From contig PYIU01000008.1 in assembly GCA_003415625.1 (NCBI GenBank), positions 2,542,001 through 2,606,000 on the forward strand: DNA of 64,000 nt, read 5' to 3'. Numbering within the stretch: position 1 is the stretch's first letter; each line of letters opens with the position of its first letter. The position numbers and the translations under genes were made by a program. Below the pieces are notes generated by a model. The model did not search any database. It was not told the origin of the DNA and was given only the letters and a program-made list of their open reading frames with translations. Shown piece after piece: positions 47,110 through 58,773 of this stretch. This stretch comes from Aquanectria penicillioides. Lineage: Eukaryota > Ascomycota > Sordariomycetes > Hypocreales > Nectriaceae.

Positions 47110-50100
47110 CTGTGGATTAGTGTTTGCATCATAATAGTTGAACTCGGGTCTGCCATTCCAAACCTTCAAGCTGCATGTCCTCAACATAACCGCCAGAGTG
47201 ATTCTCAGCAAGAGAGATCTCGCAGGTTTGGCATTGGCTCGGGGGAAATTGCGGGCACATATCAGTGAAGAAGACGTCCTGCGATGAGATCTTGAGCGAA
47301 GCTAGTGAAATATTAGACGTAAATTGAATAGGATAATGCTTGATGTGTTTGCCATCTACCGAGTAGAAAGGGCGAGGGAAGTTATAAAGGTCAATAGTGA
47401 GGGGGTGGCATGTTCGCAACGATTACGCACGGCCCGATATCTCGATACATGTCGCAACAAGTCCATGTCACAACAAATAAATGCAGGCAGGTTCCTCAGC
47501 CAGCCCCCGCCCGTAGCCAAATATGACTAGTGACCAGTTGAGAGACCGCCCCTAGTTAGCAACAGGGACGCTTTCCAACCCTTGCCCATCAGGCTGGTAA
47601 CCACTGTTCAAAATGTAATGGCTGTGTGTGACGCTTCCCAACCCATGTCAATTTCTAATCACATCCAAGACCGCACTGGACTGCTCACCCCGACTGCTTG
47701 TCCAGCAACTTGGGTTCATTAAAATAGAATAGCGGAGAGCAGGTAGGTCTTTCCTGACTACTGATTGGTATGTCTTGATTCCCCAAGTCCCATTACTGCC
47801 GGGAGGGTGTTGCAATTTCACACGGGGCAGTTGAGCAGAGAGGGGCGTGAGGGTTGTTTGTTGTGAAGGTACGTATTTTATGCTTTTCGAGGCCGAATCA
47901 CATAGCTAAAAAGTACGTATTTTTTTTTTCCCCCTTCTGAGGCAGAATCCACCAAAAGACGTGTTTCTTTTTTCTTCTTCTCTTTAGGACAGATTATTGG
48001 TTCTACCTTGTTCCACTGCAGCTAAATGGCTCAACTGCATGCCTTATTATCCCTGAATTAGAATCTGACCTACAGCAGAGACGGTATTTCAGCCCATGGT
48101 GCTCTTGATTCGAAGCCCTATATGCCTACCGTAAACATTAGAAATATTCTCCACTTTTACCTAATCTCGATGTCCTTTTTCTTACCGATTTTACATTGAT
48201 GAACTCCCATAGATGCATGTAATGTCGTGATGGTGGTACACGCACGTCTTTGCCAAGTGGAACGAAGATCTTCGGCCAGGATCTCTTCTTTTAGTTTAAG
48301 CTGTGTGCATGTTTCGGCCGTCTTCCCATAGTCTGCAACCCGGCTCTCCGACTGAAATATTTTCTAGGACTGGTATCTTCCCCTGCCGTGCAGGCCCAAC
48401 GCTTTTCCTTTCGGTATTTGTAAAAGCGGCTACTTACGCGAGATAAGTTGTTGAGGGTACCCCGGACCAGGGAACAAGCCATCCTCTCTAGGCATGCGCA
48501 CATTGCTCGCTGGTGTTGCGATATGGTTGCTATGCGTGGGGAGCAAAATCCGAATGGTCAATTGAGCCTGGCAAGCTCGCGGGGATCTCTGACCCTAGTT
48601 ACCAGAAACAACTAGGCCCTGCAGTCCCTACGCCCTGGAAACTCAGCCGATCGACGCCTTTGGCAGGGCTGGCAGGGCTGGATCCTCAATTAGTTCTGAT
48701 CGGTTCTCACCAGGCCCACCGTAGACCGTCTTTTGCTTGTTGAGAGCGATGATGTTCGAGGCGCAGGAAATACGATGACTAGCGAGCTAGTCAAGCTTCT
48801 GACGCCCGAGAATCCGAAAAATGGACTAGGGCCCCAAGCCTCCTCCCAGGAAGTGAGTGATGAAGTTTCATTAGGAAGAAGTAATCCACGGGTTCGATGT
48901 CGCATTGGGGGCATTGCATGGGCGTATGCCCCTAGTTGCGCCGAACAAGCATAAGCATCCCCGTTGATCGACCTCGCCAGCTCACAACCGTGCGTTGATT
49001 GCTCTCTGCTTGGCCTTCGATGGCTAGAGAAGGCGAAAGAAACTAGCCTCTTCCCTGCGCCAACCCAACCCCGGCTCCGAACAAGCCATTGAATCAACGC
49101 TCGAGTCGGGATGAGTCAATCTTGTCGTTGGGATCATACCATCTCATCGCCCTAGTCGTTTCCACACCCACGTGCGCTTCCCACCTCCCTGTCACCTCGT
49201 ATCCTGGCACTTCATCTTATTCGCTCCTCACCTTGGTTCCCCTCACCTCTCATTTTCTCGCCGTTTTCGACTCTAGCCTCCATGCTTCCGATATCATCCT
49301 TGCATAAGATCATGTCCCTGTGTCCTACCTCGCGCCGCGTCATCCTCAGCTGCCTAGAGTGACGGATATATTCCAAAAAGTTAAATCCATTCACCAGGTT
49401 GGTGGATGCCGCTCGCAGGATCTGAGTATTAGGATCGGTTGTTGCCATCACTAACTAAACCCAAACTTCACCATGTCCATGTATTAGGACGAAACAAATT
49501 GACTAATCAGTGAAAACACAAACACTCTGCCACCCATCCAACACGTCGCATTTTCATTCAGAGAGTAAAGGTGAGGGAGAGGTGCGTGCGTCTCGCGTAT
49601 TCCGCCACCTGAAGGACTGACCTCCATCGTCTGGTCCGCGACCCAGGCAACCAACGCCACAAATGCAGGCTAAAAGCTTAGAGAATGAGGGGCAGATTCC
49701 TCGCTCCGCGGAATAAGGATGGCTCCCCAGGATAGTGAGAGTTATCAACTACTCTCTCGAACCTATTTCTATAGCCTTGAAGACATGGACTCTGCCATTA
49801 CATTTTCTGAAAGGCTCCGAGACCTAGCTCCATCATGCATCGATCGACTTCAATACGGATAGAAGCCATTGTTGCGTTCCCAATATGCTAGAAAATCGCG
49901 AATCAAAAAAAAAAGAGATGTTGATTGATACATTGTGTAAACATGGTCAAGTTCAGATCTTACCATTGATGATTTGAATGATACAATTCAGGACCAACGC
50001 CGCAGCTTGCACATTCAATCAAGAGTTCACGCCAGTCAAAGAGAACAACTTTTCCTCAGTTTCATAGATACCGCCCAGTTCCATGACAGTCAGGGTAATT

Positions 50101-50111
50101 GCCTTGGCTTC
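47110..50111. other. Gene-poor interval
   Basis: About 3 kb without a supported gene. A 96-codon minus-strand frame (47,129-47,419) overlaps where an upstream exon of copy F might lie, but shows no motif. Pyrimidine runs occur near 47,920-47,990. Confidence 0.35.
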
Positions 50112-51737
50112 TCACGCCAACCGATATCCTCCCTCAATGACCTCGCTCGCACTGACCGAGGCAGAGTAGCCAGCCCAGTCACCTTCTTTGATGTAATATC
50201 TAAAAAACCCAACAGCCCTATTCTCAACATCCAGGATAACGGAGCCACATGTGCCATCTGGAGGAACGTCAAACCCTTCCACATCGTCGGCACCTTCCAC
50301 TTGGCCAACAAAGATCCATGTGTATAACACATATCGAATTCTATCTTCAGTCTGATGGGTAGGGGGTTCAGTCTCGACTTTGACCGAGTTCATAATGTTA
50401 ATTCCTTCCATATTGCCTGTGAAGGGACTGTTAATAAATACCATACTTCCCAGCTCGAGTTTGTCTCCTGGGCTCTCCCCAAGCAGTCTACTAATTCGGG
50501 CAGCAACTCCTCCATCGTCCTCAAAGAGTTCGTTTACGAATTGGACGTCGCTGCTGAGATTGACGATTGCCACATCTGAGAAGGAGATCTCATGGGCAGC
50601 TTTGCCGATGGTCCTTTTCTGGTTGTTTGGTAGTCGCTGAAAGAGAGTCTCCTCTTCTCCGATTCCAGGGGAAGCAGCAGTCATAACGCGATCGCCAGCA
50701 GAGTTTTGAACCATTATGCCCGAAGTAGTAGTCAACTCAACGGAATGAGTGTGTGTCCGATGTTTGGTGCTACGGATCATGACTCCAGGCCTAAGGGTGT
50801 CGTAAGCTGTATCATCCGCGATGCCTCGAAAGGGCTGCGGGGTAATATCTCGTCCAGCTTTTCTATCCGCCCAGGCAGGTCTATTGAGCTCATGCTCAAA
50901 CATGTAACCGACGATGCAATTGGCAATCTTTCCGGGGAGCCGATTTGCTGCCGCGGATATGTTCGTTCCATCGCCAATGACAATGTAGAAGAAGCGATCC
51001 GACGTAAACATGACCTCGACCAGGCGAACCTCGGGACGCCGGACGAGAATTTCTTTGTGGAGCTCGATAGTCACTAACCGTAGGTCATTGTCGGAGAGAC
51101 TACCCCGTGTTGCATCCAGGTTGTGACATATGGAGAGGGCTAGGTTTCCCCATCTGAGAAGCTTCATCGGAAATAAGGGCCCTCGACCTTCGGTCCCGGT
51201 AGTTATTGTAATTGGCAAGCCACCTACAGTCAGGGGCCAGGGTCTTTTGGGCAACTCTGTGACCGTGAAGTTGAGGTAGGATCTGCATCGACCCTCCGAG
51301 ACCTGGCTGGTGCCAGGGAAAATGTTGAAAAGCATGCTAAGTATTTCCTCATTCTCAAGGATGTTGAGGCTCTCGTCGCGGAGGTCGAAGGGAAGTAAAA
51401 CGTGCCTTGAATGACAGGCGGGCGATGGTTGCTGAGGAGCCCCAGCGCTAGGTCTGGGTAAGGCATTCGGGATCGCGAACTCTTGGGCGATGCGCGCGCC
51501 ATCGACCGGAAACAGCGGCTTTGGAGCGAAGAAAGGAGTGACGGAGAGTCAGCCATTCTCATCGACTAGGATTAGGATATCCGCCTAGGCGCCAGGAGAC
51601 ACCAGCAACAACGACCGTTTCGGGGACGACTGAGCGGCAGAAGGCGTGACTTTGCGTTTCTTTTCTGGCGTCGAAGGGCCAGCAACCTGAGGGACCACCA
51701 CCAGCGCTCGAATGCTAGATGGGGACGGAGATGACAT
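50112..51737 (-). pseudogene. Trypsin-fold-like hypothetical protein with two in-frame nonsense codons
   Basis: From ATG 51737 the same reading frame runs to the stop at 50112: 542 codons, interrupted only by TAG at 51587-51585 and TGA at 51551-51549, twelve codons apart. Protein-like sequence continues between and after both (Ile-Leu-Ile-Leu-Val-Asp-Glu-Asn-Gly-stop-Leu-Ser-Val-Thr-Pro). Both stops are explained by C-to-T changes (CAG to TAG, CGA to TGA). The N-terminus is Ser/Pro/Lys-rich; the C-terminal third resembles a chymotrypsin-like barrel, ending Gly-Thr-Cys-Gly-Ser-Val-Ile-Leu-Asp...Val-Gly-Phe-Phe. It resembles a recurrent fungal hypothetical family. An intron over both stops would need a GTGTCT donor and AAAG acceptor, which I consider less likely. 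Confidence 0.6.
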
Positions 51738-52676
51738 GGCGGACAGTTGGGAGGCTTTGTCTTTGTTAAGTTCAGCGCGTCGATTAAATAAGAAGATGTG
51801 ATGAGGAGGCGAACAGCTGGAACGGGGACAGAGGTAGTGGCAGGAGCAGGTGCGATTCTCCTGGTAAATGAACAAGTTCAAATCAACATTGAAAGAGGGA
51901 AAGAACATCTAAAAAGCAACATACAAGTCAAGGCTCTTTCCTCAGACCTATCCATCCAGGTGTGATTCACATGGTTAGCGTTTCCGCTAACTTTCATGAT
52001 TCAGTCGTGTCGACATGGTTTGCATCTCACTTGGTTCGCCCCTATTTGTCAAACTTAAATCACAATATTTGCATCATCCATAAACTTGTATTAATTCATT
52101 TATTGTATTTGCTTAATAGATCATGCGGAACGCACGTTTCCCTTGGCACCCGCCAGGACGATGCTCCTTGCGTCCACACTGAACAGGATCTGTTGACGTA
52201 CCAGCCACTGTTGTGATGAAAACACTGAAGAAAATTGCAATCAGTACCGTTCAGGCCTAGTTAGGGAACGACCGCCATATCTATAGATATCGAGCAGGTA
52301 TAGTTACTTATCAAAGGTTGCCTATATCTATCAGGGCATGAAAATTCCACCATCATGGTAATCTGAGTTTAGACTGAATCTGAAGCATCTGATATTCATC
52401 GCCAGCCTTATGATAGCTGGTGTCGCCAATGCGAGGCCTTGACTGGCTCATCCGCTTGCCTGGTTTCATCACCGGGTAATTAGTCAAAGTATGATGTCGT
52501 GGCTTCATTGCATCATCCGAGGATTGAGAAATCAATGGAATCGAGATTACTACAATTGAGAAATGCTGGTGACAGACAGAGGGCACCTCAAGCCCTTGAA
52601 CGACACCAGAATATATAAGTGAAACGAATGGGCTTCTAGTAGGCGAACTAGTCCCTTGATTAGGGGAAACTTCTCC
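51738..52676. other. Intergenic between protease-like pseudogene and Cys-rich copy E
   Basis: Promoter side of the gene starting at 51737 and the 3' flank of copy E. No gene seen. Confidence 0.35.
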
Positions 52677-53109
52677 CTAAAAGATACAACTATCCCTTTC
52701 AGGTCGACCCAGATACTCCGATTTGGCACCTCTGTGTATCCGAGTGGTGCAATTGGGACACCGTGGGATGCCGCAATAGGGGCAAGGATCGACGCTAACC
52801 TTCATACCCCCGTGGCCACAGCAGCACTACAACGAGCAACGATCAGCTGGTATCCTGATGAACTGGTATTTCCAATGCTAGATGTATCCAGATATCCACG
52901 TACACATATCCATACAGCTACTGGCCTTGGGCGACGAGGCAGTAACTGCACAATCGGCCGAAGTTGAGGCGTTAGGTTCGTGGGCATAACTAACACACGA
53001 ATGTCAGTACCACAGGTTCCAAGAGGCCTACGAGAACTAAATTACCTTGAATTTGGCCTGTTTGGAAGTCATGGTTATCCTTCGACTCGAAAAGGGATGT
53101 CGTGTCCAT
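52677..53109 (-). CDS. Small Cys-rich zinc-ribbon-like protein, copy E (intact, three exons)
   Basis: Exons 53109-53046, 52989-52904 and 52826-52677; introns 53045-52990 (56 bp, GTAATT, branch TACTGAC) and 52903-52827 (77 bp, GTACGT...TGTAG). All phases match, product 99 residues. Exon 1 codes for a short acidic start (Met-Asp-Thr-Thr-Ser-Leu-Phe-Glu). Exon 2 ends Pro-Arg-Arg-Pro-Arg-Pro-Val-Ala-Val-Trp-Ile-Cys. Exon 3 begins Cys-Cys-Cys-Gly-His-Gly-Gly-Met-Lys-Val-Ser-Val-Asp-Pro-Cys-Pro-Tyr-Cys-Gly-Ile-Pro-Arg-Cys. The second intron is at exactly the codon where copies A, C, D and F are split. No secretion signal. The leading exon suggests other copies may have an unseen first exon. Function unknown. 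Confidence 0.7.
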
Positions 53110-54147
53110 TGGTTCTTCGGTGCAGCTTTGGAGCTGGCAAGTTCTGAACAGACAGTGATCTGCAAGGGTCTTCTGTGCAAACTCTCTCAGTCGACAGATC
53201 TGGTACAACAAACTTTTAAAGAAGTCCTTAAAAAGACCTTGTCAGTCCCATAGATGACAAGAGTAGGAGTTTTAGCTTGGTTATTTGCCGTCGTTGGTAT
53301 TGTATTGTGTTCACCATAATATGTCGGGGTCAAACAGACCTGTCATTCCAAGAAAAGTTCGATATTTATTTATAACTTAGGGCGATTCACCAGCTAAAAG
53401 ATCCGTCCCATTGTGTTAGTTTGTTCAAGATAAACTTGAAAATCCACATGACAGGCCGGATGTTTCAGGCAACGAGCCCAAGCAAAAGAAAGCATGCTTC
53501 TCTGCCTAGACCTCAGGTGAATTTATGAACAGTCGAATGATACATCACAATTTAGATCGAACCAGTCAGGGGGATCGCTGTCACAATCTAGTACAGGTCC
53601 GGCAGATTGGGTCTAGATCCCAAAAACGATACCTGTCAGATGTGTCAAGAGACAGCAAGCCGCAAGGTACACGCTACTGTGACAATGTGAGGTCATACCG
53701 AAGCCCACAGCTCTAACAATAAACCCCCACGCGGCACGACCATGCCAAGTGTGTAGCTACCACTCTCCAATAGGCTGGCTCGCTCCCTACCGATCATTGT
53801 TGGTTTTGCGCCTTACCAGAAGAAGAAGAAACAAAGAATGGAAAAAGCAAGACTAGATTTAGCATCTACGCTTCGTTAAGACCTGGTTAAAGGGCCTGGC
53901 ATGTGGCTAGCGGGGAATACCAGAGCGTTCACGCACATTTTAACTGGACTTGCAGATCGCTGGGCTCGTTCCGACACGTTACTCAATAGTACAGGGCGCC
54001 ATTTTGACGGAGAAAGTGATATCGGATGAATCGTTCTAATTCAGTTAAACTTGTGATATCAAATGCCGGGCCACCATCAAATCTGCCTTCCAAAATGTGG
54101 CTCGCGGTGCGTCCACACCATATGCGTGCGATGCCTCATACGCCCGA
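53110..54147. other. Intergenic between copy E and the Rieske/AIF3 gene
   Basis: No supported gene; only short open frames. Confidence 0.35.
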
Positions 54148-56060
54148 TCACTCTGGCGCCCCAAGGCTCAACACATCAAAGCCCTGTTGGAACTGACTCT
54201 TCGGCGGCATCTTGCCCAGCCGCATGAGTTCCGAGCTCTGAACCATGACTGGATCCATCCCCATGCTGGCCATGGCCACCACGGTCTCTCCCTTGCAGTA
54301 ATACGCCGCAAATTTGGCCGCCGCGGGGTCACCGTGAATGACAACGTCGTCCCAGCCGTTGGCCGTGTTTCCGCAGTATCGCATCTGCGCGCCGAGTGCA
54401 GACCAGAAGACGGGGATGAAGTGCTCGGCAGACGCTGAGGGGTTCAGAATGTGACTGGCGACAATTCGTCCTGATAGCTGAGCCACATTCCAGTGCTCGA
54501 TGCGCACGAACTTGCCCCCACCGCCGGGACCGTGGTAGGGGAATGTGGCGATGTCTCCGATCGCGTATACGTCCTTGAGGCCAACAACGCTGTAGTTTTC
54601 ATCTGTCTTGATAGATCCATCCCCTTCCAGTCGGACGATGCTATTCTCCTTTAGATATTCGGTCGCGGGAGCTACACCAACGCCGAGAATGAGGACATCT
54701 GCGGGAATCTCGGTGCCGTCCTTGAGGAAGACCGCTCCCACATTTTGGGGATCCTTCTCTGAAGGCTCGACCTTGTCGACGCTAGCGCCCATGTGAAACT
54801 TGATATTCTTGCCCTCGAGTGACTTTTGGATGCCGGCTCCAACCTCTTCGCCCAGGATTCGTTCTAGAGGAGCCTTCTCCATGCCAATAACAGAGACTGT
54901 GTTCTTTCCATTGGATGTAGCATTGGCGACTTCCATGCCGATAAAGGAAGAGCCGATAATTACGATTCGCTTTCCAACTTCCTTGTCGCCCATAGACTCG
55001 ACAATTTTCTTGGTGTCGTGAACGGTTCGGAGGGTGTGGATGTTTTCCAGAACTGAGACACCTGGCAATGGCAACCGTCTTGGTGTGCCGCCTGTGGCTA
55101 GCACCAGCTTGGTGTATGGAATCTTTGCACCCTCCTTGGTCGAGACGGTACGGCTTGAGAAATCGACGGCATTAGCCTCGCCTTCGATCCACTCCACTGA
55201 GCCGCTGTCAAACCAGGCCTTGTCTCTTAGTGCCAGCTTGCTCGGGTCAGTAAGCAAAGCCTTGCTGAGCTTGGGGCGGTCGATGGGGAGGTATCCCTCG
55301 TTGGAGATGACGGTCAGGCCGCCGGTGTAACCCTTGTCACGGAGGGCCTCGACAAGGCCAATGGCACCAGAGCCACCTCCAACGACAACAACCTTTTCTT
55401 CATCGGCGCCTCCAGGAGACGCGCACTTGAAGTTGGGCTTCCTGCGCGACGACTTGATGTCAGACTCTTCACCAGTGATGTATACGGAGCCGTCTTGTTC
55501 GGTCACTTGGAAAACGGGGATCGCATCGAGGGCGGGTGCGTCTTCGACGTCGCCAGTTTTGGCATTGAAGCAGGCTAAGGGGGGAATATGTCAACTTTCT
55601 ATTCATAACTTCAATCCAATGCATGTTACAGACCTCCATGCCATGGGCAAGTTATACGTCCAGCCTTGGTCAGGACACCCTTCACGAGAGGGGCTCCGTA
55701 GTGAGTGCACTTGGCGCCAGTGGCTTGGATCTTGCCGCCAACATTGACAAGCAAGACCTTGGCATCCTGAATGCCCTCAACCTCGGCTTCCTGCTTATCG
55801 CCAGGGGCGAGGTCAAGGGAGGAAAGGCCCTTGAGCTTGTATTGCTGGGCCATCGGTGTGTTCGGCGGGGATGACAGATTCGGCGATGGGTGAGGGGAAG
55901 CTTGTGGCGGGGCAGCTCTGAAGGCCAGCAACGGGGAGCACGAAAGGGACCGTCTGGCCACTATCACGCTGGATCTATTAAAATAAAGCGATTGAGTCTT
56001 TGGGGAAATGACTGCAGAGAGAGCACGAGATGAATTGCGGGAGGATCTGAGTCGTGACAT
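54148..56060 (-). CDS. Rieske-domain FAD/NAD(P) oxidoreductase, AIF3-like (AIFM3/Nfrl type)
   Basis: Two exons, 56060-55634 and 55574-54148; intron 55633-55575 (59 bp, GTCTGT...CTTAG). The splice lies inside the Rieske centre and restores it; 617 residues. Residues 1-69 are Arg/Ser-rich with almost no acidic residues, a likely mitochondrial presequence; start chosen at the ATG at 56060. The Rieske [2Fe-2S] ligands are Cys118-x-His120 and Cys138-x2-His141. A pyridine nucleotide-disulphide reductase module follows: Val-Val-Gly-Gly-Gly-Ser-Gly-Ala (FAD), Ile-Ile-Gly-Ser-Ser-Phe-Ile-Gly (NAD) and Ala-Ile-Gly-Asp-Ile-Ala (second FAD motif), with a reductase C-terminal domain. Family role: electron transfer from NAD(P)H to an iron-sulphur acceptor; the partner is unknown. 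Intact. Confidence 0.88.
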
Positions 56061-56423
56061 GGGCAACGACGAGAGGGAGAGGGGCACAGCTACGATTAAA
56101 AAAGAGGAGATGGGGAGAAGACGTCAAGACAACACGACGCTGATAACAAGCACACACCACACTGAGCTTCGGTCAGGCTTCCGCGCCAAGTGCCGATGCA
56201 TCCATGGCCTGAAATGAAGCAGGGTGCGATGCGGGATGCGGTGGGGGATGACAATGGAGCAAATCTTACTGGCCGATGTCGAGAGCTAATGACGACATGC
56301 AGGACAGATGCACCTTTAGCATCGCGTAGCACAGAGTCAAAAGGCTCGAAACGGGTGAGATTCTGAGGCCACGCCGCGGGCTGTGCAACTGCAGCTTGCC
56401 AGTGCTTCCAGAACGGGCTCTGA
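56061..56423. other. Intergenic, promoter side of the AIF3-like gene
   Basis: Upstream DNA of the gene starting at 56060. It contains a pyrimidine-rich minus-strand leader (CCCCTCTCCCTCTCGTC just upstream of the start). No gene seen. Confidence 0.4.
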
Positions 56424-57087
56424 TACGGTCGCACATTAGCTAATGTTTGCACGAGTGCAAAATCCCCACTTACCAAATGGCACACACACCACAATGTATG
56501 TAGCTCACATTGTGCAGGTTGGCTGGTCTTCGCTTCACTGGAATATTATATGCATATTTGCATACAATATCCTTAGCTACTGACCTAAAATACCACAAGA
56601 AGGTGCTAGCCATTATCCTAGGTTAGCTAGAACTATTAATTGATGCCTTTATATATAACTACTTAACTAAGGCTTTTTAGGCTACTGCTTATATATAAGA
56701 AAAAAGCATTAAGATAAAGAAATAGTTATATATACCTTAATTAATAACAATAGAGTTATTTTAGGTTCCTTTTTTATTTAGTTTAATTGGCTCCTTTTTA
56801 GTCCTTAATCCCTTAAGGAGTTCAATTGGCCGGGCTTAAGATCCTAAGCTATTGCCCTAACTTCTGCCGCTAAAGCCGCCCCTATATACACTACCTATGG
56901 CCGAGTCCCTATTGTTGCATTAAGCAGCGCAATCCGGCTGCTTATAATTGCTGCAGCAGCTATTGAAATGGCCTAGAAGGCAAATGCAGTAAGGGAAGGG
57001 ACTTGCGTACGCGTCCCTATCCAGAATCATCTTGTTTTGATAAGATGATTTTGCACTCGTGCAAACATTAGCTAATGTGCGACCGTA
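56424..57087. mobile_element. 664 bp non-autonomous DNA element with 41 bp perfect terminal inverted repeats
   Basis: The 41 bases at 56424-56464 are the exact reverse complement of 57047-57087 (tips TACGGTCGCACATTAGC). A 6 bp direct repeat CTCTGA flanks the element (56418-56423 and 57088-57093), as expected for a target duplication. The interior is AT-rich on the left (56,560-56,800) with no coding frame. Six-base duplications do not fit mariner (TA) or classical hAT (8 bp), so the superfamily is open. Confidence 0.85.
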
Positions 57088-57446
57088 CTCTGAGCCGCGT
57101 CACGCCTGCTTCTTGGTTGGTAAGCATTTGTTGGCGATGTCAAGAGTGAGATGGGACGGGTTGAGCTGAGCTTGAGCTCGCTTGGGATTGATCTGACGCC
57201 ATCGCCATCTCCACGGGGTCGAGGCATTGTTTGGGCCTTCACTTATCGATTGACTACCTAGCCAATTCACACAAGACAATGTCGTCATGTGTACCCCGCT
57301 TCAGAGCCGATTCTCGTTTGAAGTACTGCCGTCATCGTCCAGAGTTGGGTGCTTTATCCATCAAAAGTATCTTTCCTACCTGTCTTGTCTGTCTGTCCAT
57401 CCACCCCTCGCTCGCATCGTCCAAGTCACATCCCGCTAATCACAAA
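57088..57446. other. Short intergenic between TIR element and FAD monooxygenase
   Basis: 3' flank of the monooxygenase. No gene; no clear signal. Confidence 0.35.
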
Positions 57447-58703
57447 CTAAGACTTTCCAGCGAGCCACATGAACCAGCTTCCAACGCCAAAAGCGCCCTT
57501 CAGCAGCGTAAATTTCATGCCCGTGCAATGCGCAACGCCCATTCTCTGATGCGAGCCCTTGATGGTTCTGACCGCTCGCGGAACCGCCAGCTTGTCGAAC
57601 GCTGCCACGGCCGCCTCCAGCGTCTCGCTCTCGCACAGCTGCATCGCCAGATCCCAGCCGTCCTTTAGCGCAAGGTTCGCGCCGTTGCCAGCAAATGGGC
57701 TCACTGCATGATTGCTGTCGCCGATGAAGATGACGCCCTTGGGCACAGTTTCGTGTGAAAAGGGTTCCTTGTCTCGCGAGGGGAGCACAAACGCTGTGCT
57801 TGGGTCTGTTGCGGCGACCATGGCTGGGAATGGGCCGCCGAGCATGTGGCCGATCTGCTTGGCCTCCTCGATGAAAGCCTTGGTCTCCTCGGGTGAATCA
57901 GAGTTGAGCTTTGGTCGCGCCTCTGCCTCTTCGCGGCTCAATGCCCACACAGCGCTCGTCTTGTCGATTGGCGACATGAAGCACGCGACGCCCTGGCCGG
58001 AGACGGCGATGCCCCAGCTCTTGTCTACGGGCTCCGGGATGCCGTCGGGAAACTTGGCGATGCCGCCCATCTGCACCACGCCGCGGTAGATGAGATTGTC
58101 GTCGGGCCTGAACGAAGCTCGGATCTTGCTGTGTGCGCCGTCGGAGGCGATCAACAGGTCGCACTCTGTGATCTCGGGCTGGTCTGGCTTGTCGCCACGC
58201 CGAAGATGGACTCGGATACGGCCATTGTCCAATCGCTCGGCCGACGCGCAGCTCGTATCCCAGACGATATTGTTAGCACTCTCCCCGACCTCGGTCAAGA
58301 CGTTCCGAAGGTCTTTGCGAGCGATGCGGATGCCCGGCGTTGGGAGCCCACCATACGCCTTGAATGTCATGGCCATGAGAGCGTTCCAGTTCTTGTCCCA
58401 CATCCTAAACGATCGCACGCTATCGGCGCCCATCACCGCGTGCTCAAGGACCTCGTCGAGAAGACCCAGGTCTCGCAGCGCAATGAGGCCGCTGTCATTC
58501 TCCATTCCGTTGACTGAGAGCGAATAGCCCTCTCGTTTTTGGCTAATCTCTCGCGAGTCGCGATCATAGATGACAATCTCGGGGAATTTGAATGCGGGGT
58601 TCCAGAGCTTGCGCAACGAGACGACAAAGGTGAGACCAGCAAAGCCAGATCCTGCAATGACGATCTTCTTTCCTTCGAGGAAATGAGTACTTTTTAAAGT
58701 CAT
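57447..58703 (-). CDS. FAD-dependent monooxygenase (PHBH fold)
   Basis: Aromatic-ring or polyketide hydroxylase class using NAD(P)H and O2. Single exon, ATG at 58703, 418 residues, intact; an upstream in-frame extension through the poly-G tract was rejected as start. Motifs: FAD-binding Gly18-Ser-Gly-Phe-Ala-Gly23 in a Rossmann beta-alpha-beta, the Asp-Gly motif (Ala-Ser-Asp-Gly-Ala-His-Ser-Lys) near 195, and the Gly-Asp motif (Ile-Gly-Asp-Ser-Asn-His-Ala-Val-Ser-Pro) followed by Gly-Asn-Gly-Ala-Asn near 330. No signal peptide, so cytosolic. The C-terminal Phe/Trp-rich end could touch membrane. Substrate unknown; could feed catechols to ring cleavage, but the dioxygenase gene is 31 kb away so no cluster is claimed. 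Confidence 0.85.
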   Translation of the reverse strand: MTLKSTHFLEGKKIVIAGSGFAGLTFVVSLRKLWNPAFKFPEIVIYDRDSREISQKREGYSLSVNGMENDSGLIALRDLGLLDEVLEHAVMGADSVRSFRMWDKNWNALMAMTFKAYGGLPTPGIRIARKDLRNVLTEVGESANNIVWDTSCASAERLDNGRIRVHLRRGDKPDQPEITECDLLIASDGAHSKIRASFRPDDNLIYRGVVQMGGIAKFPDGIPEPVDKSWGIAVSGQGVACFMSPIDKTSAVWALSREEAEARPKLNSDSPEETKAFIEEAKQIGHMLGGPFPAMVAATDPSTAFVLPSRDKEPFSHETVPKGVIFIGDSNHAVSPFAGNGANLALKDGWDLAMQLCESETLEAAVAAFDKLAVPRAVRTIKGSHQRMGVAHCTGMKFTLLKGAFGVGSWFMWLAGKS

Positions 58704-58742
58704 GGTGACAAAATGGTGGTTTACTGGTGCTGTGTCTTTTTC

Positions 58743-58773
<31 letters not shown>

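Noticed and set aside
47129..47419. 96-codon minus-strand frame
   Set aside because: No domain; it may overlap an unseen upstream exon of copy F but cannot be supported itself.
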